NCBI GenBank assembly: GCA_030683005.1
Contig: JAUXMY010000030.1
Span: 60,829-124,828, forward strand
From: Caulobacter sp.
GTDB taxonomy: Bacteria; Pseudomonadota; Alphaproteobacteria; Caulobacterales; Caulobacteraceae
DNA length: 64,000 bases
Direction: 5' to 3'
The translations under genes and the position numbers were made by a program. Each line of letters begins with the position of its first letter. The first letter of the stretch is position 1. The notes beneath the pieces are model-generated. The model saw only the letters and a program-made list of their open reading frames with translations, had not been told where the DNA came from and did no database searches. This document shows positions 9,474 to 18,189 of this stretch, piece by piece.

Positions 9474-10714
9474 TGCGCCGTATCGACCTGGTCGGCTTCG
9501 CGGCCGGCGCCATCGCCGCCCACCCGATGCGCAGCGCCCTCACCTCGCTGGGCGTGGTCATCGGCGTCGCCGCCGTGGTCATGATGACCTCCATCGGCCT
9601 GGGCGCGCAGCAGCGCGTGACCAGCGCCATCGGCGGCCTGGGGTCAAACCTGCTGATCGTCTCGCCCGGCGCTTCGCGCGGACCGGGCGGCGGCTTCGTC
9701 AGCCAGGGCGCCGGCAGCGGCATGTCCCTGAACGACGCCGACGCCGAGGCCATCGGCGAGCAGATCGAGGGCGTCGTCGCCTCCGCCCCCGCCGTCAGGG
9801 GCGGCGCCCAGCTTGCCGCCGAGGGCGCAAACTGGAGCACCCGGGTCGAGGGCGTGACCCCCGACTATCTCATCGCCCGCGACCTGACGATCGCCAGCGG
9901 CCGCATGTTCGACGAGAACGAGGCGCGGCAGGGCCGCAAGGTCATCGTCATCGGCCAGACCATCGTCACCGAGCTGTTCGGCGAAGGCGTCGATCCGATC
10001 GGCCGGCGCATCCGGGTCGGCGCCGTCCCCTTCGAGGTCATCGGCGTGCTGGCCTCCAAGGGCCAGAGCGGCTTTGGCCAGGACCAGGACGACATCGTGC
10101 TCGGCCCGCTGCCGGCGGTGCGCTCGCGTATCGTCGGCCGCCGGGTGCGGGGCGACAACGTCCAGACCATCTATGTGAAGGCCGCCACGGCCGACGACCT
10201 GGTCCGCGTCCAGGAGGACCTCTCCAACCTGCTGCGCGAGCGCCACCGCATCCGCCCCGGCCAGGACGACGACTTCAGCGTCCAGAACATGGCCTCGATC
10301 ATGGAGGCCATGCAGGCCTCGGTGAAGACCTTCACCGGCCTGCTCGCCGCCGTCGCCGCCGTGTCGCTGGTGGTCGGCGGGGTCGGGATCATGAACATCA
10401 TGCTGGTGGCGGTGACCGAGCGAACCCGCGAAATCGGACTCCGGATGGCGCTGGGCGCGCGCCGTATCGACGTGCTGCTCCAGTTCGCGCTGGAGGCCAT
10501 GACCCTGTCGGTGATCGGCGGCGCCATCGGCCTGGTGATCGGCGTCGGGGGCGGAGCCCTGATGGCCAGGCTGGGCGACTGGCCTGTGGCCATCGCCGCC
10601 TGGTCGATCCCGGTGTCGCTGGGCTTCTCGCTGCTGGTCGGGCTGGTGTTCGGCGCCTATCCGAGTTGGCGCGCGGCGAGGCTGGACCCGATCGAGGCGC
10701 TGCGGCGGGAGTAG
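9470..10714 (+). CDS. MacB-type ABC transporter permease (FtsX fold)
   Basis: 414 residues: N-terminal membrane helix (about 20-45, after AAHPMRSALTSLGVVIGVAA), a periplasmic MacB_PCD domain of about 230 residues, then three helices of the FtsX domain beginning near 283 (GLLAAVAAVSLVVGG) with VTERTREIGLRMALGAR. Ends with AYPSWRAARLDPIEALRRE, the usual MacB permease terminus. Length is as expected for a split MacB. Last gene of the adaptor-ATPase-permease operon. Confidence 0.92.
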   Translation: MMRRIDLVGFAAGAIAAHPMRSALTSLGVVIGVAAVVMMTSIGLGAQQRVTSAIGGLGSNLLIVSPGASRGPGGGFVSQGAGSGMSLNDADAEAIGEQIEGVVASAPAVRGGAQLAAEGANWSTRVEGVTPDYLIARDLTIASGRMFDENEARQGRKVIVIGQTIVTELFGEGVDPIGRRIRVGAVPFEVIGVLASKGQSGFGQDQDDIVLGPLPAVRSRIVGRRVRGDNVQTIYVKAATADDLVRVQEDLSNLLRERHRIRPGQDDDFSVQNMASIMEAMQASVKTFTGLLAAVAAVSLVVGGVGIMNIMLVAVTERTREIGLRMALGARRIDVLLQFALEAMTLSVIGGAIGLVIGVGGGALMARLGDWPVAIAAWSIPVSLGFSLLVGLVFGAYPSWRAARLDPIEALRRE

Positions 10715-10717
10715 TAG

Positions 10718-10813
10718 CTAGAGGCCATATCGAGCCGGATTTGCCAGCACCATATCGACGGTTTCTTTGGAAGGCTCGTCGCCCAGGTCAACGCTCTTGA
10801 GGATGGCCACCAT
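10718..10813 (-). pseudogene. Possible remnant of a small gene
   Basis: Between the MacB permease stop and the PIN gene, the minus strand holds a 31-codon frame from ATG 10813 to a TAG at 10718-10720. It ends DMVLANPARYGL, with natural-looking codon choice. The frame stays open upstream as far as the end of the PIN gene, but no other start is convincing. It may be the tail of a lost gene or a very small protein downstream of the toxin. No family recognised. Confidence 0.25.
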
Positions 10814-10854
10814 CGCTGCGCGATCGCGTGCGCGCTGAGTAGCACACAGCCCCG

Positions 10855-11325
10855 CTAACGACGCGGAGGAATCCCCGTCACCGGAAATCGCGTTGCATCA
10901 TCGGTCCAGGGGTTGAACACCGACGCGCCGGTTTCGGCGACATCCCGCACGTTCCGGGTCGCCAGATGCAGATCGTGCTCGAGCGCGGTCGCGGCCAGCA
11001 AGCTATCGACCACGGACGGCGCGCGACCTGTAGTCCTCAGGATGGCGCCCGACAGACGCCCCCAGCGCCGCACGATGCGGTCCTCCAGCGGCAGCACGCG
11101 ACCCACAAACCGCGCCTCCAGCATGGCCAGGGCAATGACGTGGCGAGGTCGTGCCGGATGATCGTCGGGGAGGTTGTGGATACCCTTGTCGATCTCCGCG
11201 AGCGTGAGGGTGCTGATAAACAGCCGATGCTCGTCCTGCGTCGCCGTCCAGGCCTTCACGCTTGGAGCACCGTTCGCCGCCATCAGCGACGCGATGACGT
11301 TCGTGTCGAGCAGCCAGCCGATCAC
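10855..11325 (-). CDS. PIN-domain ribonuclease, VapC-type toxin
   Basis: 156 residues. PIN-domain acidic residues are visible: the first Asp in LLDTNVIASL, Glu in TLAEIDKG, Asp in PSVVDSLLAATA and a final acidic patch in TRNVRDV. These chelate the Mg2+ used for RNA cleavage. Its start overlaps the antitoxin stop by four bases (11322-11325), the usual VapBC-like coupling. A single-site RNase toxin is expected; the target is unknown. The C-terminal tail after NPWTDD is a little longer than usual. Confidence 0.9.
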   Translation of the reverse strand: MIGWLLDTNVIASLMAANGAPSVKAWTATQDEHRLFISTLTLAEIDKGIHNLPDDHPARPRHVIALAMLEARFVGRVLPLEDRIVRRWGRLSGAILRTTGRAPSVVDSLLAATALEHDLHLATRNVRDVAETGASVFNPWTDDATRFPVTGIPPRR

Positions 11326-11615
11326 AGGTCGACATCCCGCCCGGTATCCTCCTGCCGCGTCAGGTCCAGGTCATCCAGTCCCAGCCCTTCAAGGAACTGA
11401 ACGAGAGGCAGCTGCTCCGAGGACGGCAACAGTCGGTCGAGTTCAGCCGCATCGATGACCACGACCGCCGGCTCGCCGCGCAAGGTCACCCGTTGCGGCC
11501 CAATCGATTGCGCCCGTCGCACAACCTCGCTGAAGCGCGCCTTGGCGTCCTCGAGTTTCCAAACGCTGCCGTCAGCTTCCGAGAAGCCACGCAATGGGGT
11601 CTGCTTCCTGGCCAC
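11322..11615 (-). CDS. Phd/YefM-family antitoxin
   Basis: 97 residues. The N-terminal part has the Phd/YefM pattern: WKLEDAKARFSEVVRRA, then GPQRVTLRGEPAVVVIDAAELDRL. The acidic C-terminus (LDDLDLTRQEDTGRD) is typical of a toxin-wrapping tail. The start is GTG at 11615, fixed by an AGGAG ribosome site 7 bases upstream; an ATG at 11620 is out of frame. Neutralises the downstream PIN toxin and probably represses the operon through the palindrome just upstream. Confidence 0.9.
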   Translation of the reverse strand: MARKQTPLRGFSEADGSVWKLEDAKARFSEVVRRAQSIGPQRVTLRGEPAVVVIDAAELDRLLPSSEQLPLVQFLEGLGLDDLDLTRQEDTGRDVDL

Positions 11616-11624
11616 GCCATTCTC

Positions 11625-11640
11625 CTGACTAGCTGGTCAG
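11625..11640 (-). promoter_or_regulatory. Palindromic operator candidate of the toxin-antitoxin operon
   Basis: CTGACTAGCTGGTCAG is a 16-bp palindrome with one mismatched pair. It overlaps the antitoxin ribosome site and lies 10 bases before the GTG start. On the minus strand a possible -35 (CTGACT) and -10 (TATCGT) lie upstream. Phd-type antitoxins bind short palindromes at this position to autoregulate; binding here is inferred. Confidence 0.5.
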
Positions 11641-11810
11641 ACGATAGCATGAATGCCGTAGTCGAGTCAGTATGAGGGGTCCCCTCCTGAGGGGGATGCG
11701 CTCGCCGGATTATGACGTCGTTCTGGCGCGGCCGGTGGTCGCCCCCTGCCTGGACATGTTACCCCTCAGTCTCATTCCGTCGGCGGTGATGGATAGGCTA
11801 CAGGGACCCC

Positions 11811-12428
11811 ATGGACGACGCCACGCCCCTGCCCTCGCCCGTTCGCCGCAAGCCGCGGGTGGATCATGACGCCCGGCGGGCGGAGTACGTCTCCGTCGCC
11901 GCCAGGGTGCTGCTGGACAAGGGCCTGCACGCCGCCACCATGCGCGACATCGCCGAGGCGGCGGGGGCGTCCAAAGTGCTGTTCTACCGCCTGTTTCCGT
12001 CCCGCGAGGCCTTGGTCGAGGCGGTGTTCGAGCGGGTCGAGAACGAAATCCGCCACGCCCACGACCAGCCCTGGGAGGGCTACGGCTCCCTCGTGCGCCA
12101 CGTGCTGGCTGCCGCGCGCAAGGAGCCCGCGCCCTTCCTGCTGGTGTTCAAGAACATCCGCTCGGGCGGCCTCGATTGGGAGGACCGTCTGCGCGTGATC
12201 CTCGCCCAGGTGTCGATGCCGCTCTTCACGCCCGGCGACCAGGCGCCGGAGGGCGCGGACCGACGCGCCATTCAGGCCTCGGGCGCCATGTTCGGCCTGT
12301 TCGTCGACAGCATGATCACCTGGCTGGAAGACCGCGATGGACTGACCGACGAGGAGCGCATCCGCTGGTGGGGCCGGATCGTGCGGGCCTGGCGCGAGGC
12401 GGCCCGCGAAGCCTTCCGGCTGGATTGA
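11811..12428 (+). CDS. TetR/AcrR-family transcriptional regulator
   Basis: 205 residues. The N-terminal helix-turn-helix is at about 25-70 (DHDARRAEYVSVAARVL, then TMRDIAEAAGASKVLFYRLF), followed by a helical ligand-binding domain that matches no particular subfamily by eye. It lies 57 bases before an acyl-CoA ligase gene on the same strand, so it probably regulates that gene and senses a fatty acid or acyl-CoA. The ATG at 11811 gives the canonical N-terminus. Confidence 0.9.
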   Translation: MDDATPLPSPVRRKPRVDHDARRAEYVSVAARVLLDKGLHAATMRDIAEAAGASKVLFYRLFPSREALVEAVFERVENEIRHAHDQPWEGYGSLVRHVLAAARKEPAPFLLVFKNIRSGGLDWEDRLRVILAQVSMPLFTPGDQAPEGADRRAIQASGAMFGLFVDSMITWLEDRDGLTDEERIRWWGRIVRAWREAAREAFRLD

Positions 12429-12485
12429 CAGACGCGGTCCGGCGCTGTTCCTGAAGAGCAATCATAAAGCCAAGAGGAACGCGCC

Positions 12486-14108
12486 GTGATCCCCGGACTG
12501 ATGCAGGACGTCCCGCTTCTGACGACCAACATCCTGACCCATGCCGAGGTGGCCCACGGCCGCGTCGAGATCGTTTCCCGAACCGTCGAGGGTCGCGTCC
12601 ATCGCTACGACTACGCGGGCCTGGCGCGGCGCACCCGCCAGCTGGCCCGCGCGCTGCAGGGCCTTGGGGTCAAGAGCGGCGACCGCATCGCCAGCCTGGC
12701 CTGGAACACCCACCGGCACCTGGAGCTGTTTTACGGCGTCCCGGGGCTGGGCGCGGTGCTCAACACGGTCAATCCGCGGCTGTTCGACGACCAGATCGTC
12801 TATGTGCTGGAGCACGCCGAGAGCACCGTCCTCTTCTACGACCGCACCTTCGCCCCGCTGGTCGAGCGGCTGGCGGACCGGTTCACGACCGTGAAGACCT
12901 TCGTGCTGATGTCGGACGAAGCCCAGCACGACGCCGGCGCGGTCGGGGCGCTGAACTACGAGACCCTGATCGGGGCGGAGAGCGGCGCGGCCTTCGACTG
13001 GCCCAGCTTCGACGAGAACGCCGGCGCCTTCCTCTGCTACACCTCCGGCACCACGGGCGATCCCAAGGGCGTGCTCTACAGCCACCGGGCGGTGGTGCTG
13101 CACGGCATGGCGGCGGGACTGTCGAGCGCCTTCGGCCTGACCGCCTTCGACGTGGTCATGCCCTGCTCCTCGCTCTACCACGCCACCGCCTGGGGCCTGC
13201 CGTTCATCGCGCCGATCAACGGCTGCAAGATCGTGCTGCCGGCCGAGAAGATGGACGGCGCGTCGCTGCAGGAGCTGATCGTCGGCGAAGGCGTCACCTT
13301 TACCGGCGGCGTGCCGACCATCTGGACCATGTACCTCGACTGGCTCGACCAGAACGGCCAGGGCGTGGGGGATCTCAAGCGCGTCATCATCGGCGGCTCG
13401 GCGGTGCCCAGGGCCATGGCCGAGACCTTCAAGGTCAGGCACGGCGTCCAGGTGATGCAGATCTGGGGCATGACCGAGACCTGCCCGCTGGGCGTCGTCG
13501 CCACGGCGACGCCCTCGATCACGGCGCTGGGCGAGGCCGAAGTCGACGAGATCATCTGGACCCGCCAGGGCCGGCTGCAGTTCGGCATCGAGCTGAAGGT
13601 GGTGGACGACGACGGCAACGAGTGCCCGCGCGACGGCGAGACCAGCGGCGCCCTGATGGTGCGCGGCCCCTGGGTGGTGAAGCGCTACTTCCGCAAGGAC
13701 GAGGACGCCGCCGGCGACGACGGCTGGTTCGACACCGGCGACATCGCCACCCTCGACGAACACGGCTTCATGCGCATTACCGACCGGGCCAAGGACGTCA
13801 TCAAGACCGGCGGGGAGTGGATCAGCTCCATCGACCTGGAGAACATCGCCGTCGCCTGCCCGGGCGTGAAGATCGCCGCCGTGGTCGGCATCCCCCACCC
13901 CAAGTGGGAGGAACGCCCCCTGCTGGTCATCGAGACCCACGAGGGGCGGACGGTCACGAAGGAAGACGTGCTCGGCTTCCTGCAGGGCAAGATCGTCAAA
14001 TGGTGGACGCCGGACGACGTGGTCTTCGCGCCGGTGCCGCTGACCGCGACCGGCAAGATCGACAAGAAGACGCTGCGCAAGGCGTGGAATGAGCATCTGA
14101 TGGGGTGA
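12486..14108 (+). CDS. Fatty-acid--CoA ligase (AMP-binding, AlkK/FadD-like)
   Basis: 540 residues. Adenylate-forming enzyme with the P-loop [16 protein letters not shown] (185-200), [16 protein letters not shown] (413-419), the hinge [15 protein letters not shown] and the catalytic lysine in [14 protein letters not shown]. It activates medium- or long-chain carboxylic acids to acyl-CoA via acyl-AMP in the cytoplasm. The GTG start at 12486 has GAGGA upstream; an ATG 15 bases on is the alternative. Probably co-transcribed with the TetR gene. Chain-length preference is not readable. Confidence 0.92.
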   Translation: MIPGLMQDVPLLTTNILTHAEVAHGRVEIVSRTVEGRVHRYDYAGLARRTRQLARALQGLGVKSGDRIASLAWNTHRHLELFYGVPGLGAVLNTVNPRLFDDQIVYVLEHAESTVLFYDRTFAPLVERLADRFTTVKTFVLMSDEAQHDAGAVGALNYETLIGAESGAAFDWPSFDENAGAFLCYTSGTTGDPKGVLYSHRAVVLHGMAAGLSSAFGLTAFDVVMPCSSLYHATAWGLPFIAPINGCKIVLPAEKMDGASLQELIVGEGVTFTGGVPTIWTMYLDWLDQNGQGVGDLKRVIIGGSAVPRAMAETFKVRHGVQVMQIWGMTETCPLGVVATATPSITALGEAEVDEIIWTRQGRLQFGIELKVVDDDGNECPRDGETSGALMVRGPWVVKRYFRKDEDAAGDDGWFDTGDIATLDEHGFMRITDRAKDVIKTGGEWISSIDLENIAVACPGVKIAAVVGIPHPKWEERPLLVIETHEGRTVTKEDVLGFLQGKIVKWWTPDDVVFAPVPLTATGKIDKKTLRKAWNEHLMG

Positions 14109-14114
14109 GGCTGT

Positions 14115-14231
14115 GCGTCCTTCGCGACGCTCGCCCAGGAACTCGCTCCTCAGGATGACGAGCTCAGTTGGAGTTCGCACCCCTTCGTCATGGTGAGGAG
14201 CCGGCCCTTCAGCCGGCGTCGCGAACCACGC
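14115..14231. repeat. Palindromic intergenic repeat, type A copy 1
   Basis: Two arms (14115-14160 and 14185-14231) are imperfect inverted copies: GCGTCCTTCGCGACGC and CTCCTCAGGATGACGA face TCGTCATGGTGAGGAG and GGCGTCGCGAACCACGC. It fills the spacer between two convergent genes and could fold into a long hairpin that serves both as terminator. The same type recurs at 46158-46262. Confidence 0.7.
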
Positions 14232-14250
14232 AGGGCATAGCCCCCGCGTC

Positions 14251-15942
14251 CTACAGCACCTGCGTCGCTGTGCCGGCCACCACGTACCAGGTCACCAGCA
14301 GGCCGCAGATCAGCGCCCCGGGGACTGCGCTGCCTGTCCGCCGCCAGGTGAAGGTGGCGATCACCGCCACGGCGGCCAGCAGCGGGACGAACTGGATGGC
14401 GACCACGGTGCTCAGCGGATCAAAGCCCGTCACCAGACGCCCCGTCGCGAACAGCAGACCGTAGATGACCGCCAGCATCAGCGCAAAGCCGCCTGCCATC
14501 GCCGTCACCGCCCAGCCGTACTGCGCCCCGGCCCCGTCGCCCTGCACGGTCAGTCGCGACAGGCCCCGCAGCGCCACAAGGAAGAACAGCGTCAGCGGCA
14601 ACACATAGACCAGCGCCGTCATCGCCTGGTGCGGGCTGAACAGCTTCAGCGCCACCACCCAGAACCGGAAGTCGACGGTGAACAGCCGGTCGACGACCAG
14701 CAGCGACAGGTAGCCGACGCCGACCGTGGCGACCGCCGCCAGCGCCGCCGGCAGCCAGCGCGGCCGGGGCGCCTCGCCCTTGTGGCGGCTGAACAGCCCG
14801 ATCAGCAGGGCCAGCACCAGGTTGACCAGCGCCCAGACCATCACCTGGTTGCTGATCGTCTGTTTGAACAGTCCCGACGGCGGCATCAGCAGCGTCACGG
14901 CGATGAAGGCCGGGAAGAAGGTGATCACCGGCACGAGGGCGGTGAGCGCCAGCATCACCAACCAACCAAAGGTCCGCCGCTCACGCGCCGGGTGGGCCGG
15001 CTGGTGGAGCGACGACAGCACAGTCAGGCGCAGTAGAAGGTCGAAAGTCCCGAGCAGCAGGACGACGAAGCCGACCAGCGCGAGGCCCGTGCCGACCTCC
15101 TTCCAGAACCAGATCTGGTCGCCCGCCGGACGCGGCGTGCCGCCCTTCAGCGTGCGGGAGAACCAGTCGAGACTGTGGCCGATGGCCCGGTGGGAGATGT
15201 GGTCGCCCGGGTGGGTCACCGGCGGGTCATGGAGCACGCGGGCCGTGCCGGCGCTCATGTCGCCATACAGGCGGCCCGGCTCGATGGCCTCGTTTGCGCC
15301 GAACAGCGCCTTGGCCTTGGGACTAGACCCGACATCGGCGGCGTTATCGACGCCCCACATGAACTTGCCGAACTCGTCATAGCGGCTGAACACCAGCGCC
15401 AGGTTGCGCGGCCAGGTCGGCGTGCCCTCAGCCGCGAACGGCGCGCCGGTCGAGGAGCCCTGCAGCACCACGGCGCGATAGGCGTCGGGCATGGCGGCGG
15501 CGGCGGCCAGCACCGTCCAGCCGCCCATGCTGTGGCCCTCGAGACCGATGTTGGCGGCGTCCACCATCGGCTGGCGGCGCAGGAAGGCCAATCCGTCGGG
15601 GCCGCCAAAGCCGTGGGAAAAGGCCGGTCCGCCGCTGTAGCCGTGGCCGGTCTGGTCCAGCGCCAGCACGACATAGCCGCGCCGCGCGAACTCGATGGCG
15701 AAGCCGCTCTGGGTTTCGCGGCTGTTGATGTAGCCGTGGACGGCGAGCACGCCCGGCGCCGGCGTTTCGGGGGTCGCGTTCGGCGGAAGATAGAGCAGGC
15801 CGCTCATGGTCACGCCGCTCTCGCCCAGGAAGCGTACGTCGCGGATCTTGATCCCGCCGCTGGTCTGGATCGCGCTCGCCAGAGCCGCCCCGCCCAGGAT
15901 CAGCGCCCAGCCGGCCAGAAACAGCAGCCACCCTTTTCGCAT
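14251..15942 (-). CDS. Membrane-anchored alpha/beta hydrolase with C-terminal multi-helix domain
   Basis: 563 residues. One N-terminal helix (MRKGWLLFLAGWALILGG), then an alpha/beta-hydrolase domain: VLAVHGYINSRETQ, the nucleophile elbow GHSMGG (S138) and a histidine near HPGDHISH at about 250. The second half (about 290-560) is a chain of about seven hydrophobic segments without a recognised family. The catalytic part probably faces the periplasm. I chose ATG 15942, preceded by GGGGA, over in-frame starts up to 16008. Substrate unknown; dienelactone-hydrolase or acyl-peptidase-like folds are the nearest. Confidence 0.8.
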   Translation of the reverse strand: MRKGWLLFLAGWALILGGAALASAIQTSGGIKIRDVRFLGESGVTMSGLLYLPPNATPETPAPGVLAVHGYINSRETQSGFAIEFARRGYVVLALDQTGHGYSGGPAFSHGFGGPDGLAFLRRQPMVDAANIGLEGHSMGGWTVLAAAAAMPDAYRAVVLQGSSTGAPFAAEGTPTWPRNLALVFSRYDEFGKFMWGVDNAADVGSSPKAKALFGANEAIEPGRLYGDMSAGTARVLHDPPVTHPGDHISHRAIGHSLDWFSRTLKGGTPRPAGDQIWFWKEVGTGLALVGFVVLLLGTFDLLLRLTVLSSLHQPAHPARERRTFGWLVMLALTALVPVITFFPAFIAVTLLMPPSGLFKQTISNQVMVWALVNLVLALLIGLFSRHKGEAPRPRWLPAALAAVATVGVGYLSLLVVDRLFTVDFRFWVVALKLFSPHQAMTALVYVLPLTLFFLVALRGLSRLTVQGDGAGAQYGWAVTAMAGGFALMLAVIYGLLFATGRLVTGFDPLSTVVAIQFVPLLAAVAVIATFTWRRTGSAVPGALICGLLVTWYVVAGTATQVL

Positions 15943-16254
15943 CGTCGTTCCCCGCCCCGCCGCGCGGCGCATCGCCGTCACGGTCATTGCGCCGGGAGCA
16001 TCCGCCACATGAGGCCGTTCGACAACCTGTCGCCGGCCGGCAAACGCCGGTCAGGCGAACCGGCCCTTCAGCGGCAGGCCAGGGTCATCCGCCGCACGAA
16101 ACCGGCCCGCTGAGCGGTCAAACCGCCCGGCGCCCCGATGGCCGACGGGCCGCGCCCCCGAACGACAGGCCGCGACGACGAATTCCGCGTCCGCCGCGCA
16201 TTGCGAAGCGCCCGCCACTTGGATATGAGAAGCGTCCCGCGACGCGGGGGTCCA
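15943..16254. other. Spacer between hydrolase gene and tRNA-Ser
   Basis: 312 bases between the 5' end of the minus-strand hydrolase and tRNA-Ser. It must hold both promoters, but I see no convincing -35/-10 pair, and no coding frame with natural composition. The open frames here are arginine/proline-rich and run on through the tRNA. Confidence 0.4.
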
Positions 16255-16345
16255 GGAGACGTGCCCGAGTGGCCGAAGGGACTCGTTTGCTAAATGAGCG
16301 TACCCCAAAAGGGTACCGTGGGTTCGAATCCCACCGTCTCCGCCA
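16255..16345 (+). tRNA. tRNA-Ser(GCT)
   Basis: Acceptor arm GGAGACG (16255-16261) pairs with CGTCTCC (16335-16341), followed by discriminator G and an encoded CCA. The anticodon loop TTGCTAA is flanked by CTCGT/ATGAG, giving anticodon GCT at 16289-16291. A long variable arm (GCGTACCCCAAAAGGGTACC) and the T-loop GGTTCGAATCC fit a class II serine tRNA. Reads AGC/AGU codons. Confidence 0.97.
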
Positions 16346-16589
16346 CCCCGCCCACTATCGACTTGATTTCATTAATTGAAGTTTCACCTCTGGAGAGGCG
16401 CCCCAACTGGCGCCCCGCTGCGCCAGCAGTTCCTTCACGTCCCGAAGGCTCAGGATGAACCGGAAATACAGGCACACCGCATGCCGGATCACGTCCGGCG
16501 GGAACCGGTGAGGCGCGCGCCATGACTCCTGGGGGGTGGCGATGTCGGCTGACAGACATGTCCGGGGCATGTATCGAGGGGCAAAGCAC
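16346..16589. other. Spacer between tRNA-Ser and the DASS transporter gene
   Basis: Holds the left IS6-type fragment. The remaining bases have lower GC next to the tRNA (TTGATTTCATTAATTGAAG, 16360-16378), unlike the flanks, and no attachment-site duplication of the tRNA 3' end was found nearby. Confidence 0.5.
16412..16513 (-). pseudogene. IS6-family transposase fragment (left)
   Basis: On the minus strand this segment encodes HRFPPDVIRHAVCLYFRF followed by SLRDVKELLAQRG, matching the N-terminal part of IS6/IS26-family transposases. Homology stops after about 34 residues; the DDE catalytic domain is missing. The DNA at 16418-16510 is roughly 80 percent identical by eye to 18355-18447, so the two are remains of related elements in the same orientation. 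It ends shortly upstream of the DASS transporter start. Confidence 0.75.
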
Positions 16590-18188
16590 ATGAGCGAACC
16601 GATCACGCATCAGGGCGAGTTCGAGACCTACACCGAGGGGGTCTCGTCGAAGTCGCGGCCGCCCGCCCTGATCTGGACGCTCCGGCTTGTCGGCATGGCG
16701 GCCGCCCTGGCGGTCTGGTCATTGCTGGGAGGATCGCAAGGCCTGAGCATGGACGCGCGGATCGTCGCCGCCGTCGCCACCCTTATGGCGATCTGGTGGA
16801 TCACGGAGGCGATCCCGCTGGCCATGACCTCCTTGCTGCCAATCGTGCTGTTCCCCTTGTTGACGGAACGCTCGATCGGCGAAACCACCGCCCCTTACGC
16901 CAATCCGGTGATCTTCCTCTTCCTGGGCGGCTTCCTGATCGCGATTGCGATGGAGAAATGGAACCTGCATCGACGGATGGCGCTGCTGACCATCGCCCGC
17001 GTCGGCTACAAGCCAACCCGGATCGTTCTGGGCCTTATGCTGGCCACCGGCTTCCTCTCCATGTGGGTGTCGAATACGGCGACAACCCTGATGATGTTGC
17101 CGATCGGACTGTCGGTCCTGACCCTGGTCACCGATCGCTTCGCTGCGGCGAAGGCCGAGGCGGCCGCTGCCTCTGGCCGAGAACAGGGCGCAGCTGGCGA
17201 AACACGGGATGACAACCTCGGCCGGTTCGGGGTCTGCCTCACTCTCAGCATCGCCTGGGCGGCGACCATGGGAGGGCTGGGCACCCTGCTCGGATCGCCT
17301 CCGAACGCCATCGTCGCGGGCTATGCAGCCGAAGAGCTCGGCCGCACCATCGGCTTCCTCGAATGGATGATTGTCGGCGCCCCGCTTGGCCTGACCTTCA
17401 TCCTGCTCGGCTGGCTGTTGATGACCCGGGTTCTCTATCGTTTCAAACTGGACGAAATTCCGGGTGGTCAGCAGATGATCGAAGGCGAGATCCGCAAACT
17501 GGGACGCATGAGCCAGGGCGAGAAAATGGTTCTCGTCGTGTTCGGTTCGGCGGCGTTTCTCTGGGTCGTGCCCGGCTTGCTCGAAAGCGTCCCCGGGCTG
17601 GGCGGACGCTTGGGCTTGCTGGGTGAACTGGATGACGCCGCCATCGCCATCGCCGCCGGTGGCGCCCTGTTCCTGCTGCCCGGACGCGGCGGTCGCGAGA
17701 TGGTGCTGAACTGGAAGGACGCCGAGAACGGCTTGCCGTGGGGGGTGTTGCTCCTGTTCGGCGGAGGCCTCAGCCTGGCCGCCGCGGTAGCCGGCACCGG
17801 CCTGGACGCCTGGCTGGGACAACAGGTCACCGGCCTCGGCGCCCTACCCATCGTGCTGCTGGTCGCCGCGGTCGTGACGATCGTGTTGTTCCTGACCGAG
17901 ATCACCAGCAACACGGCGACCGCCGCCACATTCATACCCGTGCTGGGCGGGGTGGCGGTCGGCATCGGGGCCGATCCGATGACGCTTCTCATCCCGGCCG
18001 CCCTCGCCGCCACCTGCGCTTTCATGCTGCCCGTAGGAACGCCCCCGAACGCGATTGTCTTCAGTTCGAGGGCCGTGACCATGGCCCAGATGGCGCGCGG
18101 CGGCTTCGTACTCAACATCGTCGGCATCGTATTGATCACGACGTTTTGCTACGCACTTGGAGGCATAGCCTTCGGCCTTCGCTTCTGA
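16590..18188 (+). CDS. DASS/SLC13-family anion:Na+ symporter
   Basis: 532 residues with about eleven to thirteen hydrophobic segments. It shows the two SNT-type motifs of the family (VSNTATTLMMLPI in the first half and TSNTATAATFIPV in the second), plus PVGTPPNAIVFSS near the end and LGTLLGSPPNAIVAG in the middle. These proteins import di- and tricarboxylates, sulfate or phosphate with Na+. The ATG at 16590 has GAGGGG about 9 bases upstream; earlier in-frame ATGs lie toward IS-derived DNA. It sits between two IS6-type remnants, and its stop codon abuts the right one, which points to acquisition by transposition. Confidence 0.9.
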   Translation: MSEPITHQGEFETYTEGVSSKSRPPALIWTLRLVGMAAALAVWSLLGGSQGLSMDARIVAAVATLMAIWWITEAIPLAMTSLLPIVLFPLLTERSIGETTAPYANPVIFLFLGGFLIAIAMEKWNLHRRMALLTIARVGYKPTRIVLGLMLATGFLSMWVSNTATTLMMLPIGLSVLTLVTDRFAAAKAEAAAASGREQGAAGETRDDNLGRFGVCLTLSIAWAATMGGLGTLLGSPPNAIVAGYAAEELGRTIGFLEWMIVGAPLGLTFILLGWLLMTRVLYRFKLDEIPGGQQMIEGEIRKLGRMSQGEKMVLVVFGSAAFLWVVPGLLESVPGLGGRLGLLGELDDAAIAIAAGGALFLLPGRGGREMVLNWKDAENGLPWGVLLLFGGGLSLAAAVAGTGLDAWLGQQVTGLGALPIVLLVAAVVTIVLFLTEITSNTATAATFIPVLGGVAVGIGADPMTLLIPAALAATCAFMLPVGTPPNAIVFSSRAVTMAQMARGGFVLNIVGIVLITTFCYALGGIAFGLRF

Positions 18189-18189
18189 C

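Noticed and set aside
12462..14180. 572-codon frame opposite the acyl-CoA ligase
   Set aside because: Antisense shadow; the plus strand has every adenylating-enzyme motif.
15987..16379. 130-codon plus-strand frame running through tRNA-Ser
   Set aside because: Arg/Pro-rich, overlaps the tRNA completely and has no ribosome site.
16719..17822. 367-codon frame opposite the DASS transporter
   Set aside because: Composition is Gln/Asp/Gly-rich without hydrophobic pattern; antisense of membrane-helix codons.
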